A stretch of DNA of 64,000 bases from Anadara kagoshimensis (Eukaryota; Mollusca; Bivalvia; Arcoida; Arcidae). This document shows, one piece after another, positions 46,201 through 57,240 of this stretch (position 1 is its first letter; the number at the start of each line of letters is the position of its first letter). The notes below the pieces were generated by a model that was given only the letters and a program-made list of their open reading frames with translations, was not told the DNA's origin and searched no databases. The stretch lies in NCBI GenBank assembly GCA_021292105.1, contig CM037871.1:56814866-56878865 (forward strand), read 5' to 3'. The position numbers were made by a program, and so were the translations under genes.

Positions 46201-49200
46201 CATGATGGTTGATTCTCATACCAAATATAAGATCCGGTAAGTACTAGTTCTGAATGTACATATATTGACTGCATTATGTAACTGACTGGTAGTAAAGATA
46301 AAAAATGTATTTAGTCTTTACCATCGAACCAGTTTCACAAAGTCAAACATACATATAACACAATAAATAAAGAAATGGCATCATACTTGTCATAGAGTGT
46401 GATGTCTGGAACCCATATTTTGTTATAAGGTAGAACAATATTGTCAATACCGCCATAGGTTGCTGGATTCCAAACTAATCGGCAATCGGTCCAATTCTGA
46501 AAAGATTAAGAAATAAAAATTCTACGTGACACACAAGCCAATGAATAATACTTCATATATCGTTTAATAAGGAAATGATTTGTGGGCACGAAATCATATG
46601 TACCAAAACAAACAAAGCTCATATCAAAATTACAATAAAATAAAAAAACTTTGAAAACGGCGAATTAACTTACAAATAGGGAAAGGGCGAAAGAAATCAG
46701 ACACTATTTTATAATTTTTAATTTAAATTCGCATTTTTAATTTATTATCATGTCATCAACATTTTATAAAGAAATCATTCAAGGTGCAGTAAATGATTTA
46801 TAGTCATTTCACACTATTATATCTTTAAAATAACAAATTACATGTAAAATGACCTTTTTGTCTGATCAATTGAATGGAATTATTTAAAATACCTATTATC
46901 TGAATTATTATTGGCTTATTCATTTTGTTTTATATCTTGTCAGATTTTCTTGGGTTATTTTGTCTCATGTTCTCGCTCCATGTTTTTGATGTTGTCATTT
47001 ACTATGTGATATTTTTGACATCCCATAGTATCATGTTCCTTTCATTAGTTCTTACACACGTGTCGGATGTAGCTTGCTGAACAGGAGGTGCTTACCCTTT
47101 CAGAGCACCCTGCCTCACTTACCTGGTGTAAGTTCAAGTGTCAAGCCTATCTTGTCAGTTCCAAAATCTTTACTTTGCTTCTGGAGTGTGATTCGGACAT
47201 GAATTAGTATGTCTGTTTTTGTTTAAAATTAAGTCAACTTATTACTACATTATTACTACAATTTATGTTTTTCTTTTTTAATTGTTCTTGCAAAATGCTT
47301 TTGGCCTTTCAATGAGTACATACCATTTCTAATGAAATATTGTAATTATTTGTTAGGATACTTCTCAAAGACTTATTGGGGTCTCTAACATGCATTTCTG
47401 AATTTTGCAGTCATATTAAGAAACTTATTTTGATTTTTCTTTTTTATCGTGAAATATTCACTTTTTTAATATTAAACGGTGCTTACCATTCAAATTCCGG
47501 AGCAACCAGCCTCACTTCCCTATTGCAAGTTTGCGTGTTTAAACTAACTTTTCAGTTTTAAAGTTTTTACTTTGCTTCTGGATTGTGTATCTCCAGTAGA
47601 ATCTCTATTCTATTCTGATTCAGGCAAGGATTAGTATTTTTATTATTTTTTTTTATTAAAACTAAGTACACTTATTACTACAATTAATCGTTTTTAATAA
47701 ACTCAATTTTTTCTTTGATTGTTCTTGCAAAATGTTTTAGCCTTTAAATCAGCGCATACCCATTCTAATAAAAATACTGAAATTGAATGTTAGGATCATA
47801 GATATAGGTATATTGTGGTCACTAACATGCATTACTAAATTTTGCATGTCATAGAATGAAGTTTTCATTTGCCGTTTTTGTAAAAACGTTAAATATTCAC
47901 TTTTTAATTTAGATCGTAGCTACATATTATACTAGTTCTAATTTCACAGCACTAGACGGCCGTTTCGGAGTACAATTCCTCATCAGTATTGCTTGGACCA
48001 AATTATGAAACCAAATGTTTAAGATGTTGAAAAGATACCAAAAGGATAAATGATTAAATATGGGATAATTTCAGAGTAAAATTCTCTAGGTGACGTCTGG
48101 GATATTGCCCTTTTGTAGATTACCTCGGTGACGTAACAGGGCATTGCTCTCCTGTGCAACGCGGTATTAACCTATCCCTCATTGAGATACGTACCATTCT
48201 AATCCATATATTGGCTTTGATAATTTGTAGCGGCTCATTCTGTCAATATAAACATAAATATATTTATTATTAATATTTCTTCAATAACACTCAATCATAC
48301 AAGTTTTATGGAATCAATACTTATGATCAACAGGAGGTCTAAACCCAGAGATGTAGAAGATAATTAGCAATAATATAACTTCAAATTACGTTCAACGGAC
48401 AGACATACAATACTTATTAAATAACGCGACTAAGCGGCAGGTTTTAAATTATGCATGGGTTAATGATGAATCTACGTACGTGCAAATACCGTGTTTCCTG
48501 AAATCAAACAAGGCAGTGTACACTGCAACGGTGTAAATAGCCTGAATCGTGGAATGAAACAGACATGTACAAAGTAAACAGTATTGTTATGATTGAATTA
48601 AAAATTCAGAATCATATGTTTACAAATGTATCATATAAAGTTTGAAGAGTAAAATCTATTGTCAAAAAACCTTAAACAAAAGATATCAAAAATAGCTTAA
48701 AATAACACCTAATAGAGAATTTCTGATAAAACACCTTTGTCTAAAAGACAACACATGGCAATGTAAAAATGACTACGATGGCGATGCAGAATAGTTTATT
48801 AAATAGAACAACCATTGGTGTTTAAACGATTCGGGGAACAAAGCAATAAAACTAAACATGGTAAGGCAAGATTTTTAAAAAAAAAACAAATTACACACTG
48901 TCTTTTAAAGTTTAAAACATCTACATGTATTTTCATTACACATTATTTCAGACAATTAAGTTCATGAAATCACAAAGAGCATTGAAAGAAGTTTCATGTC
49001 GCAAATCATTTTTCTAAAAAGGTGTAGCGATATTGAAGTACATAGGATTCGTGGCATTTCTTAGTATGTTAATAAAAAATATACCAATTCATGTCCAAAA
49101 CACAATTCCAAAGCAAAGTTATAACTTTGAAACTGATAAGTTAAGAGGTTTAACGCGTAAACTTAAACCAGACAAGTAAGGCCGGTTGCTCCGGAAGGGT

Positions 49201-50752
49201 AAGCACCTCTTGTTCAGCTGGCTACAGCCCCCACGTGTGTAATCAAAATTAAAAGAGAAGAACATAGAACAATGGGACGTCAAATATATCCAGAGTTATA
49301 ACATCATACTTGTCAATAATACTGTGATGACGGTCATTAAACGTTTTGAGGCCTAAATAAGCCTAGGCTTGTATTATCTCTGTGTCAACAATTCATTTGT
49401 AAAACAAAACTTGCTTTGTTGTATAAGCTTTCCACAGTTGGAACAAGCTCTACCATAGTGTAGTGTATTTATTTTTTGAAACAAATTCACAGTTACATGG
49501 TTGTAAAGTTCATTACCAGATCAATCAGCTGCCTCATCGCCATATCTAAGGTCACAGTAATGGCGTCATTATTACCACAATAAGGTCTTATATCAGCGTC
49601 ATAAGCGGCAGTCGTAAATAAGGGCGTTTTCAATTGGTCCCTGTATGTCTGTGAATATGTACCTGTAAGTAACCATTCAAAATTCAAAACTATGTCAAAC
49701 TAATAAAAATAGGTGTCTGCAGCTGAATTATGTAGTATAAAATGCCAAATAGCAACTGATTATTCAAAAGAAGAAAAGAAAAGGGGAAAAGGTGTGTACA
49801 CAAAATGAATAAGATATTGAAGAAAACCAGACGACTTTGCAGGAACAATCAACATAAAAACACTTAAGTGGACTTATGGACTCGCCAAACTTAAATTTTT
49901 TCACAGTTATTGAGGCAGCTCGTTCTTGACCCATGGAAAGCGTTGTAACTGATACACATTCTATTACATAACTAAGTTGGATACAAACTTTTTATAAGGG
50001 ACGTTTTAGACTACTTAACCGGGAATGAGAAAATGCAATTGTTTTTTATTGTTTAATGCTGTACAATGATGTTAAAAATATAAAAAGTAGCTTATTACTA
50101 CGAGAAGATAAAATATCCACATAAATGGAATAAATAAGAAGGGATTGTAAATTGGCATTGACCACTGCTTTGTATTGTTTATTTATATACAATTGTTTTA
50201 ATTTAATTAAATAAACCATACTATTTCGTGAATGTATCTTGTAATTCAATTTAAACAAAATGTAAATGACAGGCACTTAACAATGTACTGCATCGTTTAT
50301 CCATTTAGTTTCGTTATCAGACTTAATGACATGCGCATAAGCTTGTGAATAACTACATAAATCATGTCCAAAATACTAGTAAAATTTAAATTAAAACTCA
50401 ATAATGTAATTGTTGATGACACGATCAACTAGTAATTGGTCTGTAACAATGTGTTCAGATATTGGGTATATAACATTTTTATTGTTTTTTTTATGAAAGT
50501 TTCATCTAAATAAATAACTTGGCAATTAACAAAAAATAAATAAGCCATTAAATGAAGGACGTAACGCACACATATTAAGTAAGACGACTGAGTCTTTTTC
50601 AAGTCCGTTTCTATCTACCCAAGTTTTGACTTGTTAACAATGCAGGAAGTTATGCTACTTCCGGATTGTTACCAAATTCTAGAATACTAAAATATCTGTT
50701 TATTTCGCAATTTCAATCTAGCTACTTCCGGGTTAAACCAAATGCAATCTGC

Positions 50753-50808
<56 letters not shown>

Positions 50809-51304
50809 TCAGAAACATAGAATATGTGGTGCAGCTATGGAATTAATTGAAAAACAAATGCCATATTTACAATGTATTTATGTATATCCAATTTCAACAT
50901 GAACAATTTAGCCGATGAATTGGGTCAGAATGAATAGGGCTAGTTCTTCTTGAACTCCGTGTTTGGAGCATATTGAATTAAAATGGTGTAACAAAACATA
51001 TAAATGTAATTTTGCTTAAGTATAAAAATACTTCATAGATTATGGAATAGCTAGTTATCATGATGCCAAATTTATAAACAAAAAGAAATACACAATTATT
51101 TTTTTTCGTTTGGAATAAATTCCCTTGTCATAGTTGTCCTTTCTAAAGAAAACAAACACATGTCAAAATCATAATCACATAAGCAAAGTGAAAACTTTTA
51201 AAAACCATTAAATAAAGAAACATATTTAGTGGCACAATATTTCTGTACTTACCTTTCATAAGAATCAAAACAAAGAGTAATCTTGATAATGTTCCGATTG
51301 TCAT
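42922..51304 (-). CDS. nAChR-like Cys-loop receptor subunit, gene C (7 exons, 463 aa)
   Basis: Seven GT-AG exons join into one clean frame of 463 codons. Exons: 51304-51253, 49662-49517, 48239-48195, 46496-46387, 45329-44794, 43954-43752 and 43221-42922. Seen: leader MTIGTLSRLLFVLILMK; extra cysteines C46 and C86; loop D IWIRMNW; loop A WVPDITLYD; Cys-loop C151-C165; loop B GSWSFHA; vicinal C215-C216 (IYTCCPDPF), so alpha-type; four membrane helices; and a short intracellular loop of about 60 residues. The GEK motif predicts a cation channel. TM2 begins VSFEIT, placing Glu at 4', which is unusual for this family's pore. The exon 2 length (146 bp) reflects two additional residues compared with A and B. 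Same strand as gene B upstream of it, likely arisen by tandem duplication. Ligand unknown. Confidence 0.92.
43752..43954 (-). CDS. gene C exon 6 (TM3)
   Basis: 203 bp, 15 bp longer than gene A. Encodes FSLFLVGYATVMSVVVNILH and a basic loop start. Donor GTAAGT, acceptor TTTCAG. Confidence 0.92.
44794..45329 (-). CDS. gene C exon 5 (Cys-loop to TM2)
   Basis: 536 bp, the same as gene A. Contains the Cys-loop with FPYDSQTC, CCPDPFVD, TM1, and TM2 with Glu 4' and Gln 15'. Confidence 0.94.
46060..46240. repeat. R4 dispersed repeat, third copy
   Basis: Shares AATTCAATATCTGCGAG, AGTCCGGAAAACTGCTATTT and TAACTCATGATGGTTGATTC with 38985-39310. In intron 4 of gene C. Confidence 0.65.
46387..46496 (-). 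CDS. gene C exon 4 (110 bp)
   Basis: Encodes NWTDCRLVWNPATYGG through WVPDITLYD. Contains the extra Cys86. Canonical length and phase. Confidence 0.93.
47015..47235 (+). mobile_element. R1 fragment
   Basis: GAACAGGAGGTGCTTACCCT and CTTTGCTTCTGGAGTGTGAT in R1 sense orientation. Confidence 0.78.
47475..47650 (+). mobile_element. R1 fragment
   Basis: Second copy in direct orientation about 400 bp from the first: CCAGCCTCACTTCCCTATTG and TACTTTGCTTCTGGATTGTG. Confidence 0.72.
47930..48050 (-). repeat. R3 dispersed repeat (inverted)
   Basis: Reverse-oriented copy: CAGCACTAGACGGCCGTTTC, ACAATTCCTCATCAGTATTG and AAATGTTTAAGATGTTG. Confidence 0.7.
48195..48239 (-). CDS. gene C exon 3 (45 bp)
   Basis: Encodes NEPLQIIKANIWIRM. 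Standard length, GT-AG borders. Confidence 0.93.
49075..49460 (-). mobile_element. R1 retroelement 3' end
   Basis: GCTCCGGAAGGGTAAGCACC, ATGGGACGTCAAATATATCC and TAAGCCTAGGCTTGTATTAT. Abuts the exon 2 region of gene C from the downstream side. Confidence 0.8.
49517..49662 (-). CDS. gene C exon 2
   Basis: 146 bp. Encodes TYRDQLKTPLF, two additional residues (TTAA), DADIRPYC, and MAMRQLIDL. Acceptor TTACAG, donor GTAATG. Confidence 0.92.
50756..50806. repeat. (GA)n microsatellite
   Basis: About 25 GA units within intron 1 of gene C. Confidence 0.97.
51253..51304 (-). CDS. gene C exon 1 (signal peptide)
   Basis: 52 bp, ATG to a split Gly codon, donor GTAAGT. Its sequence and its upstream flank are duplicated in decayed form at 56203 and beyond. 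Confidence 0.85.
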
Positions 51305-51610
51305 TATTGCTTCAAGTGGTTAGCGTTGTATCAAATCCAGGTATTCTGTAAGTGCTAGGAAACTGTACAATCTAACAGTATTTCTGATGTCTCTTTGTTG
51401 TCTAACAATACTTTGTTTATTTGGTGATCTATAAATGATAGAAATTTCAATTTGCCAATTGGAATTATTCGTTATAAGATTTAAACGCTTTGATACAAAG
51501 TAATTTCTTAATGTATACGTTCCCTAGTTTTTTTATTTATAACTTCTGTTTTCAATGTAGGGGGTTTTAAATCTTTTAAAACACTCCGTTTCGTTTGAGA
51601 GAACACATAA
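51305..51610 (-). promoter_or_regulatory. 5' flank of gene C, conserved in a paralogous copy
   Basis: Blocks such as ATCAAATCCAGG and CGTTTCGTTTGA recur in the same order at 56255-56735. This region probably includes the 5' UTR and promoter. No specific TATA or initiator was assigned. Confidence 0.5.
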
Positions 51611-52529
51611 TTTTGTTAAAACTTACAAAGTGTAAGAGTCATATATATGACCAGTAAATTGGGTTTTTCTTGCAGCAAGTAATTTTCCATAGAATTTCAC
51701 CAGTGATAATTACACACAATATTTTACCTTCCGTATATTAACGTTAACTATGAGGAAATACTAATGATCTCTAGAATTAAATTTTATATCGGCATACATA
51801 TATAATTATAATATTATTTCACGACGGCACGTAATTGTACTTCAGCGGTAGGCCTGTATCTAACATTGCGCAAGAGTACAAAGTAAACAGTAACCTTGTA
51901 TATATCATGTTTCAATGTTTTAATTCAATAATTTTTTTAAAAAACTTATCTGATCAAGTATTTTCTATATTATGTTTGTTGTTTTGTGTATCAAATTTCT
52001 GTGGCTGTGTAATATTGCACGAACTTTGCGATTTGGAACAGAAAAAAAATGTGTACGGATTTAAATATGTATACGGATTTGTTTAACAGCAGGGTATGGT
52101 CAAAAATCAAAAGCTGATTGACCAATGAGAATTTAAACGGCCCTGTAAACAAAGGTTACTTGTTTTAAATGTTTCTAATTGAGTACCTTACGTTGTTTTA
52201 AGTAATTAGGGATCTGCTTTAAGATACCAATGAATGGAATTTTACCAATAATTTTTGGGTTTGGAGCCTGAAGAAGTCTCATAAAAGCTTCACATTACCA
52301 CTTCCAATGATATGATACGAAGTCATCATTTACTGTTCTACTGAAACGGTGTTTTTGGTGATAAAAATTCAATAAATTACAAATACATGACAGCATACAT
52401 ATTTATAAAAATATATATGGATTTGGAAACAATGAATATATATTCCGTAATATTAATCTGCCTACAAGAACAAATAATATCAAAATTACAAATAGAACGA
52501 ACGACAAGACAAATAATCTTAAAATTATG

Positions 52530-52998
52530 CACTTATGGAATGAAAAGACAAATATAGATTGGGAAAATATTAGATTGTATCAAAGATGATAAACTGCACT
52601 TATGGAATGGAAAGACAAATATAGATTGGGAAAATATTAGATTGTATCAAAGATGATAAAGTGCACTTATGGAATGAAAAGACAAATATAGATTGGGAAA
52701 ATATTAGATTGTATCAAAGATGATAAACTGCACTTATGGAATGAAAAGACAAATATAGATTGGGAAAATATTAGATTGTATCAAAGATGATAAACTGCAC
52801 TTATGGAATGAAAAGACAAATATTGATTGGGAAAATATTAGATTGTATCAAAGATGATAAACTGCACTTATGGAATGAAAAGACAAATATGGATTGGGAA
52901 AATATTAGATTGTATCAAAGATGATAAACGGCACTTATGGAATGAAAAGACAAATATAGATTGGGAAAATATTAGATTGTATCAAAGATGATAAACTG
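52530..52998. repeat. 67-bp tandem repeat, 7 copies
   Basis: Units start CACTTATGGAATGAAAAGAC at 52530 and every 67 bp to 52932. Nearly identical, with scattered single changes. Confidence 0.96.
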
Positions 52999-53619
52999 TG
53001 TTCTTAACTGATTGAAAAGTTCAAATGTATTGCGATGTTACATTATCAAAACGTAAAGTTAACTTTATTATTTGAATCTTATAGTATAAATTCTATATTT
53101 TTTAAACTTAAAAAAACCTCTGTGTTTCTAGCATCATGTAGGTTTGGATCACAGTAAAAATGGTTAATATTTTGATTCTAAAGGAAATGTATGCTTCAAA
53201 TCTTTGACGAATGAAATTTGGGTGTTTTCAGTTGTTTGACAAAGACAATTGTAGTATCGATTTCTATTTTCTGGAACAGATGGCTATCTAAGTAACTGTA
53301 ATTCATTCTGAGCTTTTTTCTGTGGTTGTGTTGTGGAGTCTGCACATTGACCGACCGTCACATGTGGACATTAAACACCGACAATCATCATCGTCCATCT
53401 AAATGACCGTTATTTTTAACAATCAGACGGACGGTTCATGTACACTGATAATTTTCTTTTCGTAAATTTACCTTACTTTATTTATTCTAGGAATTCAGTT
53501 TGTGGTAGGATAAATTTGATATACCTTATGTTAATGACCTAATATGGGACATATGGTGCCAGTAAAGTTAATATAAGTTAAGTAAGATATTGGGTATATA
53601 ACTTTCTGTCATATCAAAA

Positions 53620-54130
53620 ATAAACATACTAATCAATGTCGGAATCACAATCCAGAATCAAAGTATAAACTTTGGAACTGACGAGTTAGGTTAGACAAGA
53701 GAACTTCCACTAGGCAAGTGAGGCCGGGAGCTCTTGAAGGGTAAGCACATCCTTTTAGCTAGCTACACTTGCAACGTATGTTATCAAAATTGTGTGAAAG
53801 GAACGTGGAACTATGGGACGTCAAATATATCCAGGGCAATCCTGGACGCAGAGACATCAAACTTATCAACAATATTGTGATGACGGTCAAAAAACTTTTT
53901 GAGGGTCTTGATAAGCCTAGGCTTGCAATATCCCTGGGTCAACCATTTTTGCAAGCAGCCTACTTCGTTATACAGAGTCCCCTCAGTGGGAACAAGCTCT
54001 ACCATAGCGTATTTATTGGGAAACAAAGATACCATAAGCAGGAGAAGCAGGTATTTTGCTGCATAGAAAAGGAAATTTGACAATACAAAAATTAAGGTAA
54101 TCACGTTTGTCATAGAGTTACAAATAAAGC
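53620..54130 (-). mobile_element. R1 retroelement 3' end, long copy
   Basis: The minus strand carries LTQGYCKPRLIKTLKKFFDR then HHNIVDKFDVS and DIFDVP before the stop. This is the conserved C-terminal end of the R1 protein. It is followed by the usual 3' untranslated part. The copy ends upstream in an expanded 46-bp tandem. Confidence 0.8.
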
Positions 54131-54333
54131 CTTTAGTAAACATAATAATTGATGTCATAGAGTTTCAAATGTAGCCTTTCGTGGCATCATAATTGATGTC
54201 ATAGAGTTTTAAATGCAGCCTTTTGTGGACATCATAACTGATGTCATAGACTTTCAAATGTAGCCTTTCGTGGGCGTCATAACTGATGGCATAGACTTTC
54301 AAATGTATCATTACGTGGGTGTAATAATTGATT
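54108..54333. repeat. 46-bp imperfect tandem repeat, about 5 copies
   Basis: Units contain ATGTCATAGAGTTTCAAATG, TAGCCTTTCGTGG and CATAATTGATG. A single unit is present at the equivalent place in the R1 copies at 15685 and 32090. Confidence 0.85.
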
Positions 54334-54802
54334 ACAAATGTTATAATTCATACTTTTTTAAAATTTAATCATAAAATACATTAAGAAAATGGTAGATGAC
54401 ATTTTTATAACTGACATTCAATGTAGCTTTAGATATGTTAGTGAAAAACTGTGAAACACAAATTTTTGATTTATTTAATGGTAAAATTAAACAAAGTGGT
54501 ATTTGGCAATTTGAATATGAACTTTAAGCTTATGATTGAGTGAAGGGTGAAAGTTTAATATGTGAAATTTTACGTTTAAAAAGCAGATAATAAACAAAGA
54601 CTCCTTTCAGCAAGCCTAACGAACAAGTGTAAATATGAAATTTAAATTATGAAGAATATGTATACTAGCTAATTTCAGTAGAACATCATACATGTGATTA
54701 AGTTGAATAAGTACACTGTATTTTTCAATTTGCTTGTGAATTAAAGAAAACAAGTCATTATCAAATTGTAGGGTTTTGTTCTGGGACATTATAAAAGTTT
54801 TA

Positions 54803-55035
54803 TATAGGCAAACAACTTTGACCTGTCCGCTTGACTCTTTCATTTAAATATGTATCACGGACCAAGTACATCTGTGTATAGGGAACACAGGTGTTTATTT
54901 TGTATACATCATGACATATACCTCATAGAGTAAACCCGTGTTCTTACACTAACACTAACCATTGATTGGGTGGACCCTCCTATATGAATATTCCTATGAA
55001 AGGTAAAGCAGACAGGTCAATGTCGTTTACCTATA
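54803..55035. mobile_element. M1 MITE copy
   Basis: Ends TATAGGCAAACAACTTTGAC and AGGTCAATGTCGTTTACCTA. About 233 bp. Confidence 0.82.
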
Positions 55036-56202
55036 TCACAAGTCATTTCTTTGTATACTTTTCTTTTTTAGGTCAATGAATAAGTTAATGTCTTTTATTA
55101 ATTTTATGTTCTAAAAACCACGAAGTACACAAAACAATAGTTATCGCCATCACGTATAACAACACTAAAGTGTATTACTAAGCTACAAGGTAAGATGAAT
55201 CCACTGAACAGTATCTCTATCAGCTTGCTGTACCAGTGTTAACAGAACGCCTTTTATAGTCTGTCACAGGCTAAGATTTTAAAAACAGGTTTTATTTATT
55301 TTCAATAAAACATGTATGTGTTTTAATTTGATATTTCAGAAGTTTTACGTGTGTTAATTTTCAAACAATCATTTTTTTATTGTCGAATTCAAGTTATAGA
55401 TTTTCAGATATTGTAGTTATAATTTTGATTTTTTTCTAAATCTACCCCCATCTGCAATTTTAAGATGATTTTTTTCTCGCCACTTAAATTGTGTGACATC
55501 ATTTTCAATTAATAAGAATTTCGAGATTTCGCATTTCGTACATACATATAAATAATGGTACTAATTCGAGATATCGTTTTGCATACCCATTCATATACGT
55601 CAGTTTAAAAGATTAAAATGATCATGCAAAAGTTTTAATATTTGAAACAATACACACATTATAATCTTTAACCATATATAAACTTTAAGCTGATAGCAAC
55701 TACCTTATTATCATAAATATGTTTTGAACGTTCCAATAGAAAACTATTCCGTTATTGCGCCCATAGTGATATATGTTCCCATGTGTTCAACAAAGATGGA
55801 ATATGCATTGTGACCGACAAAGAGAGTTGATTCTGAGGAACAAAAAAAATATGATACTGAAAAAATGTTATTATTATGATTGTATCTATTTATATGAACA
55901 ATTTGATTTAAGAGTTGTATCGACATTAATAAGGTTCGGGCATGGATTAGTATGTTTGCTTTTAATTAGTTCTTTTAATTCGGTGCGTGTAGTGTATTGA
56001 ATTTAACTGATACTTTAAAAATTATTTAAACGCAAGTCTGTTCTCAATACAATAAGGATGAAATATCTAGTAATAATCAAGCTCAAATTTTAAACTGAAT
56101 AGAAATACAAAAGTGGGTTTATTCTGTTTAGGAACAAATCTATTGGTTAACATGGCCCTATCTGAAGAAAAACATTCACTGTTACAACATATCAGTTCTT
56201 AC

Positions 56203-56254
56203 CTTTTATAAATTAAAAAAACTACATTATGTTTGATAAACTTCCAAATGTCAT
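56203..56254 (-). pseudogene. orphan decayed nAChR exon 1 (gene D relic)
   Basis: Exactly 52 bp from ATG to the donor GTAAGA, as in gene C exon 1. Aligned codons: M T F G S L S N I M then TAG, with a second stop (TAA) before IKG. Gene C reads MTIGTLSRLLF. The 5' flank also matches gene C. I found no exons 2-7 for it between here and gene C, so it is the remnant of a duplicated receptor gene. Confidence 0.72.
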
Positions 56255-56735
56255 AATTTCTTCTGGTGGTCAACGTTAATCAAATCCAGGCATTAAATTA
56301 GAGCTAGGTTACTTCTTAATCTTGCTGTATTTCCGACTTTTTCTGGTCGTCCAACATCACTTCGATGATTTAGTCGTCTTTAAGTTGATGAAAGTATCAG
56401 TTTGTCATTGGTGTCAAATCAAAAATACTAATCCATGCCCAAATCACAATCCCAATGTATAGTTAAAAACTGTGGCAAATTAAGTAAAACAAGGAGGGGA
56501 ACTTACACAAGATGTGGTCGGGTGCACCGGAAGGGTAAACGCCTCGTAATTAGCTCGTTACACCCGCCACGTGTTAAATCGAATTTTAGAATGAAAGGGG
56601 CATGTATATTAATTATAAGATTTAAACATTTTAATACAAAGTAAATTTGTAATGTATACTATCCTTGGTTTAATTCATTCATAACTTTTGTCTCCAAGGT
56701 TGGGGATTAAACTGTTAAACACGCCCCGTTTCGTT
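56255..56735 (-). other. duplicated receptor 5' flank with R1 insertion
   Basis: Matches the flank of gene C in two blocks (GGTCAACGTTAATCAAATCC near 56269; ATTATAAGATTTAAACA near 56613 through CCCCGTTTCGTTTGA near 56740). An R1 copy of about 200 bp (56405-56600, minus) separates the blocks and is absent from the gene C flank. Confidence 0.65.
56405..56600 (-). mobile_element. R1 fragment
   Basis: ATACTAATCCATGCCCAAAT, GGTGCACCGGAAGGGTAAAC and ACACCCGCCACGTG. Confidence 0.75.
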
Positions 56736-57012
56736 TGACGTATAAGCTGATTTAAGTCGGCTTGACTTTGGAACTGTGTATATCCATTTATAAAACAGGA
56801 TTCAAAACTCAAAGTTCTGAACGGAAAATCGTATCACATGCAGTTCAAGAAGGAGCACGAGACAAACTGTTAAAAGTTCAAGGTACAACTTGCCTTGTGT
56901 TTTTAAATGAACTTAAATTAAAATAAATATAGCCGATACTAGTATTAGTTTTAGAGTACCTGTTGTTGACATCAAACCGTGAACATATCAATTCTCCATA
57001 ATTGCTTTTTTC

Positions 57013-57015
<3 letters not shown>

Positions 57016-57074
<59 letters not shown>
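57016..57074. repeat. (TA)n microsatellite at PLE 3' end
   Basis: About 29 TA units directly abutting the 3' end of the Penelope-like element. Confidence 0.95.
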
Positions 57075-57080
<6 letters not shown>

Positions 57081-57240
57081 AACTATAATGGTAGGAACAG
57101 TTCATAATTGTGTATTCACTAGTACTTTCATGCATTTACATCTTGCAATCTTCAGGTGAATGACATTACATAGCAACGCTATTATGACGTCACTATTAAG
57201 TAGGGGAGATAAGTATGTTCATAATAAAAGGGGACGTAAT

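Noticed and set aside
50666-50902. Open frame rich in Glu-Arg
   Set aside because: Translation of the (GA)n microsatellite in intron 1 of gene C.
53769-54080. 103-codon plus-strand gene
   Set aside because: Lies antisense across an R1 copy whose coding sense is the minus strand.
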